Source of the DNA: Neocallimastix lanati (nom. inval.)
Taxonomy: Eukaryota; Neocallimastigomycota; Neocallimastigomycetes; Neocallimastigales; Neocallimastigaceae
Assembly (NCBI GenBank): GCA_016946835.1
Contig: JACVTC010000072.1
Span: 885,001 to 949,000 of the forward strand
Length of the DNA: 64,000 bases
Direction of reading: 5' to 3'
Below, piece after piece: positions 1 through 10,249 of this stretch; the first letter of the stretch is position 1, and each line of letters begins with the position of its first letter. The notes beneath the pieces were generated by a model that was given only the letters and a program-made list of their open reading frames with translations, did no database searches and had not been told where the DNA came from. Position numbers and translations under genes: made by a program.

Positions 1-288
1 CAAAAATAATATAAAATATAAAATATAAAATATATAATATATAATATATAAATAATAAATAATCAATAACCAATAATCAATAATTAAATAATAAATAATA
101 AATAATAAATAATCAATAATAAATAATAAATAATAAATAATAAATAATAAATAATAAATAAATAAACTAAATAAATTATTTTTTAAATTTAAATATATTA
201 TTTGTTATAAAAAAGGAAAAGTAAAAATAAGAGTTATATATATAAATTTGGGTAGAACATAAAAGATATTAATAATAATTTAACATGT
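1..288. repeat. AT-rich low-complexity DNA
   Basis: Almost pure A/T. Positions about 60-165 are a degenerate simple repeat of AAT/AAAT units. No open frame or motif of interest was seen. Confidence 0.8.
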
Positions 289-368
289 GTTTCTTCATAA
301 AAGAATATGATATATGCACGTGATTAATATTGCGGCTAATTAATAAATAGTTTGAAAATATAATTTGT
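289..368 (+). repeat. 80-bp direct repeat, left copy
   Basis: This 80-bp stretch, starting GTTTCTTCATAAAAG and ending AATATAATTTGT, recurs base for base at 708-787. It abuts the left end of the foldback element at 369, so the two copies sit where a target-site duplication would be. Confidence 0.9.
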
Positions 369-707
369 GGGGAGAGCGCGTTTCGGAACCGCACGTGAAT
401 AGATATAAGCCACATGCTTTTTGAGATGGCGTATTATATATAAAATTTTTTATATAAATAAATAATTAAATAATAATTAAATAAATATTTTATTTTATAA
501 TAATTTCATAATTTAATATATATTTGATAATAAAAAATAAAAATATAAAAAAATAAAAAAATAAAAAAAATAAAAAAATCCATTTTATTTTAATGTTTAA
601 ATATTATATTCATAAATAAAAATTTATAAAAAATAATATAAGCCACATTCCGAAATGAAATTTTATGTAAAAATATTTAAAGCCACATTCCGAAACGCAC
701 CACCCCC
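369..707. mobile_element. Foldback/MITE-like element with GGGG...CCCC termini
   Basis: A non-coding 339-bp element. Its left end, GGGGAGAGCGCGTTTCGG, and the reverse complement of its right end, GGGGGTGGTGCGTTTCGG, form an imperfect terminal inverted repeat. Near the ends are repeated subterminal motifs: 'AGCCACATTCCGAAA' twice at about 640-697 and an inverted relative near 408. The centre is A/T only. The left arm contains GGCGTATTA, shared with the elements at 5703 and 48814. It is flanked exactly by 80-bp direct repeats. No transposase is encoded, so it would have to be mobilised in trans. The superfamily is inferred, not shown. Confidence 0.7.
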
Positions 708-787
708 GTTTCTTCATAAAAGAATATGATATATGCACGTGATTAATATTGCGGCTAATTAATAAATAGTTTGAAAATATAATTTGT
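708..787 (+). repeat. 80-bp direct repeat, right copy
   Basis: Identical to 289-368 and beginning directly after the right terminus of the foldback element. Confidence 0.9.
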
Positions 788-1258
788 AAATAATATATTA
801 TAAATTAATTACTAATATATAACATAGATTAATGATAATTATATAACTTTATATGTTCATGAAATTAATATTAATTAATATTTAATATATATATATATAT
901 TTTTTTTTGTAAGAATTTTTTTTTTTTTATTTATATGAATTATTAAACATTATTTATATTGTTTATAATTAATTAATAGTATGAGTATAATTGTAGTAGA
1001 AATTTTATCTTTAATTAAAGATACAATAAAATAAAATTTCTTCTACAATTATAAAGTTAATTATAAAGTTGTGTTTATCTATTATTAAGAAAAAGTGATA
1101 TTAATGATAATTAAATAGGAAAAAGAAAATCTACTATATATAAGAATTTGTGAATTTCATTCCATATTTTTAATATTTATATAAAATTAATTACCTTTAC
1201 CTTATTTACATCATTATTAATTTTTTCCATTTTTTTTTTTAAATCAAAGGTCTTTTTA

Positions 1259-1292
<34 letters not shown>

Positions 1293-1647
1293 TAGTTAAT
1301 TTTATTTTTTATATTTTTATATTTAATTATTAAATATTATTGTAGGATGGAAATACTACGAATTAAAATAAATAAAAAAAAGTTTTTTTTTTTTTTTTTT
1401 TTTTTTTTTATTTATAAATTTTTAATTTGTAGCAGATAATAAAATAAAAAAATTTGAAGATCAAAAAGATACACAGAATATTGAAGAATGAATTAATATG
1501 TTTTAAAAAGATATAAATTTCAAGAAGGTAAATTATCAATTATAATATAACAATTATTTTTATAACCTAATTCATTATATTAATATTTTTTTTATAGAAA
1601 ACTATTGCTAATATCAATTTTATAATTTTTTTTTTTTTTTTTTATAG
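788..1647. other. AT-rich spacer with hairpin, microsatellite and a possible decayed exon
   Basis: An 18-of-19-bp inverted repeat has arms at 990-1008 and 1031-1049. An ATT microsatellite spans about 1259-1291. A short stretch at about 1450-1527 reads like a broken exon (codons resembling FEDQKDTQNIEE, then a TGA). It is followed by a GTAAAT...TATAG segment (1528-1597) that looks like a small spliceosomal intron. A further poly-T/TATAG acceptor-like end lies at 1647. No product can be named. Confidence 0.35.
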
Positions 1648-1880
1648 ACTGAAGACTTTGGTCTTCCCCATATAGTAATATGGGTGTATGATTAACTGCC
1701 ATACCGGTACGGCGTCGACGCTCTCAACTCCCCATAAGCAAAGATACTCCATATAGAAGCACCCTACGCGATCCTCGAGGGAAAGCAGAGCCAACTATAG
1801 GTGGCGTCCTTGCCATCCCAGAGGAGCTGGACACTGTAAATCCTCTCAGACAAGGCTTACGCAATGGGATTCTAATAGTA
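1648..1880 (+). other. GC-rich island of unknown origin with a 64-codon open frame
   Basis: About half G/C, in striking contrast to its A/T surroundings. It begins directly after a poly-T tract ending TATAG, like a 3' splice site. From about 1692 to 1885 one plus-strand frame is open for 64 codons without an ATG, containing ...IGGVLAIPEELDTV... and RQGLRNG. It also holds near-palindromes such as GAAGACTTTGGTCTTC (1661-1676). It could be an exon, part of a retroelement (it borders a minus-strand copia remnant) or a horizontally acquired piece. I do not recognise it. Confidence 0.4.
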
Positions 1881-2039
1881 TAATATGAACAATTAATATA
1901 CTATTTTAATAATTTTTATTTTTGACATTCCACCTAAGAATAATATTGATGAATATTATACTTTTCAATTTATATTTTTTACATTGAGATATTATCAAAG
2001 TCAATAATGTTTGTTAGTATGGAATTTATAAAATTGTTC

Positions 2040-3010
2040 ATTTAAATATTGTTAAAGTTTTTAATGGACCCATCAGCAAATTTATATTATGACTTTATAT
2101 ACTTTAATTTTATTGTTTCTATTCAATTTTCTGATGTAGTGAACTCTTTTATTCATACGTTTAGTATTTGGATTAATTGATTGATTTTTAGCGATGAAGA
2201 TTGCAACTTTATTATTAAGATTAATTTCAGTACTTTTTATATTTGAACCAAATTCATTTAGTAAATTTAAATACAAGATACAATGCTAGCTACATTCATT
2301 AATAGTATTCGGACTTATGTAGAGGTTGGAAATATAATGCTGGAGTATTGAACACTAACTAGTCAGAGTATTTCCTAATAATTATTAAAATAAATCTAAA
2401 GTGAATCTTTTTGTTTCCAGGTCACCTTTGAACTGGAAACATAATGCTGGAGTATTGAACACTAACTAGTCAGAGTATTTCCTAATAATTATTAAAATAA
2501 ATCTAAAGTGAATCTTTTTGTTTCCAGGTCACCTTTGAACTGGAAACATAATGCTGGAGTATTGAACACTAACTAGTCAGAGTATTTCCTAATAATTATT
2601 AAAATAAATCTAAAGTGAATCTTTTTGTTTCCAGGTCACCTTCATAATTGGCATCAACAAAAGCTTTTGTTCCTTTCTGTCATGTAAAATTCAAACTATA
2701 TTTTTATTGTTCTTTTAAGGTATTGGAGTATTTTTAATACATTAGTACAATCTTTAAGAGCAGAGTCCTTTAATTTTCTGACAGCTTTTCCAACAGAATA
2801 TATAAAAGATGAATATTAAAATTATTAATAAATTATGATTTTTAATATTCATCTTTTATTAATAATACAGTTAAATATATTAAAAAAAAATATTTTTTTT
2901 TTTTTTTTTTTTTATCTATTATTAAGAGCACTACAATCTTTAAGAGTAAAGTTCTTTAATTTTCTGACAGCTTTTCCAACAGAATATATGAAAAATGAAT
3001 ATTAAAATTA
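2040..3010 (-). mobile_element. Ty1/copia remnant: end of reverse transcriptase and RNase H
   Basis: On the minus strand, read from about 2800 down to 2080, fragments follow the usual copia order. A connection segment like YSVGKAVRKL...NVLKILQYLKRT comes first. Next is the RNase H box DANYEGDLETK (about 2640-2670), where copia elements have DADWAGDLD. Last is a C-terminal stretch, DNK-like NNKVAIFIAKNQSINP (2082-2276), matching the copia motif that ends RNase H. The frame is broken repeatedly, and the 2334-2642 tandem repeat disrupts the domain. No LTRs were recognised. This is a dead fragment. Confidence 0.75.
2334..2642. repeat. 107-bp tandem repeat, about 2.9 copies, inside the copia RNase H
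   Basis: Units start at 2334, 2441 and 2548 (exact 107-bp spacing), beginning ATAATGCTGGAGTATTGAAC. The unit is itself RNase H-coding sequence on the minus strand, so it arose by tandem duplication after insertion of the copia element. Confidence 0.95.
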
Positions 3011-3117
3011 TTAATAAATTATGATTTTTAATATTCCTCTTTTATAAATAATACAATTAAATATATTAAAAAAAAAATATATATATATATATTTTTTTTT
3101 ATCTATTATTAAGAGCA
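2746..3117. repeat. 186-bp tandem duplication with internal hairpins
   Basis: A segment starting TACAATCTTTAAGAG at 2746 is repeated at 2932, with the start of a third copy (TTATCTATTATTAAGAGCA) before 3118. Each copy contains an inverted repeat; in the first, perfect 19-bp arms lie at 2803-2821 and 2840-2858. The left part is copia coding sequence on the minus strand. Confidence 0.85.
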
Positions 3118-3576
3118 CTATTAAGTATATATTAAATTAAAAAGTTAATTTTATCTATTATTTAGTAATATATAATATAGATAATCTATATATTCTTTTT
3201 TTTATTTAAAAAATATTGCTTTTATTATATTATAATTAAATATAATTAAATCTATATAGAATTTTATCTATTCAATTGTTATTATTTATTATATTAATTT
3301 TATATATAGAATTATTATTATTTATAATAATTGTGTAAATATATATATACCTATACCATTTCATTTTTATCTTGGTCAATTTTATTCCATCCATTTATCT
3401 TATTCAATTCTATTCTATTCTCCTCTACTCAATTCTTATACCTTATTTTTTTATGCTAAATAAACTTTAATTTTAATAATTAATTTTAGCTCTGGATCTG
3501 AAAATTTTTAAAAATCAATAAAGTAATAAAGTTAAAATAGAAATAATGGATGATAATGTACACAGGTTGTACGGAT
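3118..3576. other. AT-rich spacer
   Basis: A/T-rich sequence with a pyrimidine-rich patch (about 3355-3450, TCTATTC-type words). No open frame or recognisable element. Confidence 0.6.
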
Positions 3577-5405
3577 ATTCCTGATTATTCAATATTACCA
3601 TGGTAGATTATTATTTATCTATTATTCTCATGATATTGCTAATTTATATAAAAAATAATTATGGTAAATTTACGTTTATTATATTAAACAGCCGTTTAAA
3701 GCAACGTAATAAATGATTTAAACTTTTCTATTTTGAATTTCCATCTAATAATTTAATACTTTTAATTGTCTTTTCCATTTCTCTATTAATTTAATAATAA
3801 TTAATAATTCCAAGGCGAATTTACCCAATTACGCAATTAAATTATAATTTAATTTTATAAGCTTTAGTAAACACTATTAAACAATAAAATACCAGAATAT
3901 ATATCCTAATGTATTAAATTTATATATGTATTATATCTAAATAAATATTTTATAATTAATATAATTCATCTTTATTATTTTTAATTAATCTTTTTTTTTT
4001 TTTTTTTTTTTTTTTTTATATTTAAAAAATGGTAAATGATACTTATCATTACTTTAAATTTCTTTTTAATTATCCATAAGCATAACCGTTTCTTTCTTAC
4101 AGAAAATAACAGAATATTGCTTTAAATTTCTTTTTAATTATCCATAAGCATAACCGTTTCTTTCTTACAGAAAATAACAGAATATTGCTTTAAATTTCTT
4201 TTTAATTATCAATAAGCATAATCATTTCTTTTTTAAGGAAAATAATAGAAGATTTTTAGATAATAGAATATTTTCCATAAAAAAGAAATGATTATGCTTA
4301 TTGATAATTAAAAAGAAATTTAAAGTAATTACGAAGTTAATAAATATATCGTTCATATAACTTTTTTACAATGTCGTTCTTATTTTTTAAAAATGTTATT
4401 TTGATGGTTAAGAAATGCTTTTTTTTTTTTTTTTTTTTTTTTTTATAGCCTCAATTACTCAATTATTGTGAACTTTAATCTTTATTTATTTGTTCTTATA
4501 TATAATACATGAATACTTTTAATTTTAATAAAAAATAAAAAACACCTATTTATTTGTTCTTATATATAATACATGAATACTTTTAATTTTAATAAAAAAT
4601 AAAAAACACCTAATTAATAAAAACAAATATTATTTGTCCAATTCGATCAATATTATCATGGCAGATTATTAAGCTGTTATTTCCATGATATTGTTAATTT
4701 ATATAAAAAATAATTATGGTAAATTTACGTTTATTATATTAAACAGCCGTTTAAAGCAACGTAATAAATGATTTGAACTTTTCTATTTTGAATTTCTATC
4801 TAATAATTTAATACTTTTAATTGTCTTTTCCATTTCTCTATTAATTTAATAATAATTAATAATTCCAAGGCGAATTTACCCAATTACGCAATTAGTTATA
4901 ATTTAATTTTATAAGCTTTAGTAAACACTATTAAACAATAAAATACCAGAATATATATCCTAATGTATTAAATTTATATATATATTATATCTAAATAATG
5001 TAATATTTTATAATTAACATAATTCATCTTTAATATTTTTAACTAAGCATTTTTTTAAATATAAAAAATGGTAATCTGCCTTACGTTAATAAAATTGATA
5101 CCTATTGTTACTTTAAATTTCTTTTTAATTATCCATAAGAATAACCATTTCTTTCTTACAGAAAATAACAGAAAATAAAGTAATTTTTTTATATATAAAA
5201 AATGGTAATCTCTCTTACATTAATAAAATTGGGAGTTATCATTACTTTAAATTTCTTTTTAATTATTCATAGGCATAATCATTTCTTTCTTACAGAAAAT
5301 AACAGAAGATAAAGTAATTATGAAGTTAATATTACCATCATATAACTTTTTTTTTTACAATGTCGTTTTTATTTTTTAAAAATTTTATTTTGATGGTTGA
5401 AAAAT

Positions 5406-5446
<41 letters not shown>

Positions 5447-5560
5447 ACTTTAATTTATTTATTCTTATATACAATACATGAATACTTTTAATTTTAATAA
5501 AAAAATAAAAAACACAGAATTAATAAAATAAATAAATATTATATGTCCAATTTGAACATA
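3577..5560. repeat. Tandem duplication of about 1.06 kb, diverged
   Basis: A block starting near 3590 (CAATATTACCATGG) and running to about 4640 recurs from 4648 to about 5560 with small indels. Shared landmarks are AACAGCCGTTTAAAGCAACG (about 3690 and 4740), CCAAGGCGAATTTACCC (about 3812 and 4865) and TACAATGTCGTT (about 4369 and 5357). Both copies are non-coding. Nested inside are further small repeats of an AAATTTCTTTTTAATTATC motif (about 4050-4250 and 5110-5260) and a 72-bp duplication near 4477-4610. Confidence 0.85.
4188..4325. repeat. Perfect 48-bp inverted repeat (hairpin)
   Basis: Arms at 4188-4235 and 4278-4325 are exact reverse complements, separated by 42 bp. The left arm belongs to a local tandem array (three units at about 4050-4235), so the right arm is an inverted extra copy of the same unit. 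Confidence 0.9.
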
Positions 5561-5702
5561 AAAAAATTTGAAATAGTAACGTGAAATAAAAAGTAAAATC
5601 AAAAGTAAAGTGTATAAATAAAATTCAGAAAAAAGTTCATAAGCAACGAATCTCACCTCCTTATGGATTAGGGTTTGAATTGACTATCTGAAAGAAATTA
5701 TG

Positions 5703-6082
5703 GGGTGTGGGGCATTTCGCCAAATTGCATTTCGCCAGATTGCATTTCGCCAATTTTTTTGAAAGCATGTGGCGTATTAAAAAAATGTGGCATTTCGCCA
5801 AATTGAAAATTATTAAATAAATAAATAAATCAATAAATAAAATTAAATATTATTAATATCGCATAAAAATAATTTTAAAAAATATATATTTTTAATTAAT
5901 ATTTATTTATTATTCATTTATTTATATCAATACTCTACTTGTCGAAATGCAACCTGGCGAAAAGCAACTTGGGGAAATGCAACTTGGGGAAATGCAACTT
6001 GGGGAAATGCAACATTTTAATACTACGCCACTTGGCGAAATGCAACCTGGCGAAATGCAATTTGGGGAAATGCAACTCTCCC
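5703..6082. mobile_element. Foldback element with arrays of TTTCGCCA motifs and 9-bp target duplication
   Basis: A 380-bp non-coding element. The left end GGGTGTGGGGCATTTCGCC and the reverse complement of the right end GGGAGAGTTGCATTTCCCC form a terminal inverted repeat continuing as CAAATTGCATTTCGCC. Each arm is an array of a 13-14-bp unit (GCATTTCGCCAAATT type): three or more units at 5712-5755 on one strand and about eight on the other strand at 5940-6075. The direct repeat GAAATTATG lies immediately outside (5694-5702 and 6083-6091). A 9-bp duplication fits Mutator-like (MULE) elements, where 9-11 bp is usual. The left arm includes GGCGTATTA. Confidence 0.75.
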
Positions 6083-7342
6083 GAAATTATGGTCTTCTCC
6101 TTTAGAGGCATTAGCCCTACAACTCAGTCAGTCTTACTGAATTTTCAGCGTTGACGTTCTGACTCTCCTGGTTAGTTTGCGCGTTTATATTTTCAGAATA
6201 GTAACCCTTGCCGAGTACTAGATAGTGGCATTAATTTCTGTTAAGAGAGCCGCAGATCGCACCAAAAAATTGGCGTTTTTTTGAATAATCAGCCAGAAAT
6301 GATTTGGTTCTTAAACAAAAATATCCCATTCCTTTTTATAGTTTAAATCAATAATGTCTGCATCTCTTCCACCAAGAAGGAAGTTATATAATTGGTACCA
6401 CGTCACATATATATTTACACACTCATTATTCAGAAAATTACTTAAATTAGCACGATTTATACCAATTGAACTATTCACTAAATTTTTAGTAACGATATTA
6501 TAATTTTCACTATCGTTAATATAAATATTTCTATTTTCACTATCACTAATTTTACTATTTATTAACAAAATTTCTATTGTTAATATTATTAATATTATAT
6601 ACTTCGTTACTACAATCAGAATCAGAACTTAATTCTATATTATTCCTATCTATGATAACAGTGTCTACATTACTGTTAGATAATGGACAATATTTAGAAA
6701 TAATATAAAATATTTCATAAAGAATTTCAATATCCTATAAATATTTCATTCGAAATTCACGGAAAAGGTATCATTTAGAAAACCAATGTTCCAATCGAGG
6801 ATTACTATTTTTTCTATAGCAACAAGGACACCTTTCAAGACAGTCTTCTTCAATCATATTGGCAAGCTTAGGCAACACGTGCATCGAATTTATATCCACA
6901 TCTAATACGAAGTACCCATCGGAAGCCAATGCTAAATTCAGGATACTTATAGTTTAGCTTAAGATACTCACTAGTTTTCTCAAATTTATTATTATTATTA
7001 TTTTTTTTTTATAAGTCTTTAGCTTTGATTGATTGATTTTCCTATCATATCTCTATCCCAGTAAAAGTTTAAAATAACCTTTTTTTTTTTTTTTTTTTTT
7101 TGATGGAAATTTATCAAATTTTTCAGCTAAAAATTTTTTTTACTCTCTTTATCCCATGCATGACGTCTACAACGAGATATATATCTAAGTAAATCCGAAA
7201 TAATACATTTCGAGTTTTTCCATTTTTTAAAACACCTTACCTGAGCAATCGAACATTTCACCGAAAGAAGAGGAATGTTAAGTTTTTTTTTTAGAAACAC
7301 AATAAAAGGACGTAAAACTATTCCCTTTAGAAAATCCTTCAA
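6083..7342 (-). mobile_element. Decayed LINE (non-LTR retrotransposon), 3' coding part
   Basis: Minus-strand pieces occur in the order expected downstream of a fungal LINE reverse transcriptase. At 7127-7342 there is a 71-residue frame containing SIAQVRCFKKWKNS and RRHAWDKES, like the conserved post-RT segment. At about 6790-6920 a frame reads LERCPCCYRK...RLEHWF, matching the CxxC...H reverse-transcriptase zinc-binding motif. At 6311-6568 an 85-residue tail contains YQLYNFLLGGRDAD. Frameshifts and stops separate these pieces, and no RT core is visible. The foldback element at 5703-6082 inserted at its downstream edge. The LINE assignment rests on motif similarity only. Confidence 0.5.
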
Positions 7343-7780
7343 TCCAGTATAATCCTGAATTTTAAAAAATGTAAAAAAAAAAAAAAAAAAACTGAAAAAT
7401 AATTGATAAAAAATAAATACAAATTTTTAAAGTGCAATATCAAATTTTTAAAATTACAATAATAATATTTTTCTTTTTTTTTTAAATATATATATATATA
7501 TATATATATATTTTTATAATTTTTTTAATTGTATTTTTTTAAAAAATATGAATTTAGCAGTTATAAAAATCTTTAAAGTATTTTAAATATTTCTTTTATT
7601 TAATGCTATATATATAAATAAAATTTTAATAATAAATAAATAGTGTATTTTTTTTTTTTTTTTTTAATTTTAATTCTTGCAGCACAATTAATTTATGGAC
7701 AAAATTTATTTTTATTTAAAGACTTTTATATAAATTTAAAAAAATTATAATTTTTATATATATATGTATATATATTTATT

Positions 7781-7811
<31 letters not shown>

Positions 7812-7900
7812 GAATAAAAAAAAAAATAATTAAAAGTATTTTAAATATTTCTTTTATTTAATGCTATATATATATAAATAAAATTTTAATAATAGATAAA
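7343..7900. repeat. AT-rich DNA with a duplicated leader of the LRR gene
   Basis: Poly-A/poly-T and TA microsatellite (about 7485-7512). About 125 bp at 7575-7700 recurs at 7832-7953 (TTTAATGCTATATATA ... AATTAATTTATGGACAAAA). The repeated end is the acceptor plus first codons of the LRR exon described next, so an exon boundary was duplicated. Confidence 0.6.
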
Positions 7901-8830
7901 TATTGTATATTTTTAATTTTAATTCTTGCAATACAATTAATTTATGGACAAAAGACAGCAGCCGATGGAGAATGTAATCCTCTAAATAAGTTATTACCAA
8001 TCTAATAACTGCTACCAGAAAATAGACATTACTTGAGAAAATGGCTATGTTACGGGGAATGTAAATATAAATATATTATTTTTTATACAATAATTACCAT
8101 AAAAAAACAAAATCTTAACAAATTGTAATATTTATATGATTCTTTATTATTAATATCTTTTTTTTTTTTTTTTTTTAAAATTTTAAATAGAAAGTTAGAT
8201 GATAACAATTTAAGTGGTTCAATTTCTCCACAACTTGGAAATTTATGTAAATTAACATTGCCTATAATTATTTTATTTATTATATGATAAAAATATTATT
8301 TAATTTATTTATTTATTTTTTTTTAAATAATTTATTCCTTTTGCTATTTATAATATTATATCTATTCTATAATATTTTTTTTCTTTTTATTTTAAACAAA
8401 CAGTTAGTTGATAATAATCTAAATGGTTCAATTCTACCAGAACTTAAAAATTTTTATAAATTACAATACTTGTAACTATTTTATTTATTATTAAATAAAA
8501 AGTATTAATTAATTAATTATTTATTATTTTATCTATATTAATACTTATTATATCTCTTTTAAATTACTTTTTGTTATTTTAAATAGATGGTACTAATTTA
8601 AATCGTTCATTTCTACCAAACTTAGAAATTTTTATAAATTGCAATACCTATTTTATTTATTATTAAATAAAAAATATTAATTAATTAATTATTATTTTAT
8701 TTATATTAATTCTTTTTATATCACTTATATATTTTTTTTTGTTATTTTAAATAGATGGATGGATAGTAATAATTTAAATGGTTCAATTCCACCAAAACTT
8801 AGAACTTTATTATCTAATTTAATACCAATC
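7900..8830 (+). pseudogene. Decayed plant-type leucine-rich repeat gene, about one repeat per exon
   Basis: At 7925-8060 a poly-pyrimidine/TTGCA end precedes codons IQLIYGQKTAADGECNPLNK, like a post-signal-peptide N-terminus of an extracellular LRR protein, then stops follow. Next come separate stretches that each encode about one 24-residue plant-type LRR: KLDDNNLSGSISPQLGNL (about 8192-8259), QLVDNNLNGSILPELKN (8401-8474), DGTNLNRSFLPNL (about 8587-8625) and MDSNNLNGSIPPKLRTLL (about 8756-8815). Each is preceded by a TTTTAAATAG-type or ACAG acceptor. Only the second retains a clear GTAACT donor. Other donor sites are lost and no signal peptide exon or continuous product is evident, so this is a broken gene. 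Confidence 0.6.
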
Positions 8831-9492
8831 ATCATTAAAAATCACGAAGTAGATCTCCTTAAGTTCATATCCACTCCATAATCAGCATCCACAAATATTT
8901 TTAAAATATTTTTATTTCGTGAACTTGATTTCATAATCCATTGTATATTTCAGGTATTTAAGTATTTTTTAAACATATATCCAATCTTCCAAAATAGGAT
9001 TTTTGTTCCTTCTCTCTGCTTTATTAACTGCAAACATTATATTTGATCTTGTACAAATTGTAGGGTAGATCAAATTTCCTATTGCACTTTTATATAATGT
9101 TTCGTTATAGACTCCTTTTTCGTAAGGTATATACAATTAATTAGCTTGAACTTTTCCACTAAATATTTAATGTATTGTTTTTTAATGCATTAAACTATCC
9201 ATCATGATTTTTTTTTTTTAATTTTATTTCTATTACGAAATCAAAATCACCTATATCCTTTATATTAAAGTACATTTTAATTTGCTATTTTGCTATACAT
9301 TATTTCCTTATCCTTACCTTCGAGTAATATATCATCAACATATACTGCTAACAAACGTAGAATTTCTTTTGAGTTTTTTCTTTGACATAGATATAGGGTT
9401 CATTGACTAATCTTCTGAAGTTCATTTTTATGAGAGTACTATTTAAGATTTCGTTCCACTCATGGCCTGCCTACTTCAAACCATATGATGCT

Positions 9493-9538
<46 letters not shown>

Positions 9539-10200
9539 TAAATATCCCTGATTATATATTGGATGTCACTTTGGCGATTCAATATAAGATAACCTTCCTT
9601 TAGTTCAAAATTTAAATATGCAATATTTATATCGATCTGCATAACTTTTAAAAATTGGACTTATTACTTATAAATATTTCAATTGAATTTCAGAGAAATT
9701 ATAAAGTAATAAGTCTAATTTTTAAAAGTTAGTGAAAAAATGAATATGTAATCAATTCCTTACATTTGAATAAATCTCTTTGCAGCTAACTCAGTCCTTC
9801 TTTTAATAATATTTCCTCTTGAATCCTTTATTGGATTGAAGTACCAATTTACAGGAGACAATTGTTCACATCATTAGGTAATGGATTGCACTATTTTCGA
9901 ATACACATTTTAATTTTTTCATGTTGTAAAAATCTTCATTTATTTCATTTACCCATTCCTCTTTGTCTGGAAAATTAAATAAATGTCATCCAAGTCCTTT
10001 TGGTTCTTTTTAACTTTTTGTTATTAAATTTGTTATTTTTAGTATAATTAAAATTGTTTTTATTATTTATTTTGAAATTGGAAAATTTGACTTAAAATTC
10101 GTTTTTATTTTTGTTATTGTAATTGTCTAACGTTTGCATTGATATCTGGTACGGTTTTATTATCATTTATGGTGTCATTTTTTAGTACTTTTATTAATAC
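8825..10200 (-). mobile_element. Ty1/copia remnant: reverse transcriptase and RNase H
   Basis: Read on the minus strand from about 10000 downward, pieces appear in copia pol order. First is EEWVNEINEDFYNMKKLK (about 9900-9960). Then comes the RT start, where QIDINIAYLNFELKEG (about 9600-9650) matches the QMDVxTAFLNG motif with a catalytic Asp. Next is the RT catalytic box LLAVYVDDILLEGKDK (about 9310-9360) with YVDD intact. FNIKDIGDFDFVIEIK (about 9200-9250) follows, and last the RNase H start VDADYGVDMNLRRSTS (about 8845-8900). Many stops and frameshifts, plus a 43-bp poly-T run at 9490-9532. No integrase, gag or LTR was recognised, and the left end abuts the LRR remnant. Confidence 0.8.
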
Positions 10201-10249
10201 AATTATTACTGATATTGATACCGTTACCGGTACTGTGGGTGTAGAATGT

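Noticed and set aside
1-60. Telomeric end
   Set aside because: The A/T simple sequence has no G-rich telomere repeat.
3590-5050. Pair of LTRs flanking a retroelement
   Set aside because: The two 410-bp repeats extend into the sequence between them, so this is a 1-kb tandem duplication. No TG...CA ends or coding DNA.
5939-6154. 71-codon frame of CNLGKCNLGK repeats as a Cys-rich repeat protein
   Set aside because: It is the chance translation of the 13-14-bp array in the right arm of the foldback element and continues into flanking LINE sequence.
8284-8475. 63-codon Phe/Leu-rich frame as a small membrane protein
   Set aside because: Its first half is a poly-T-rich intron and its second half is an LRR exon.
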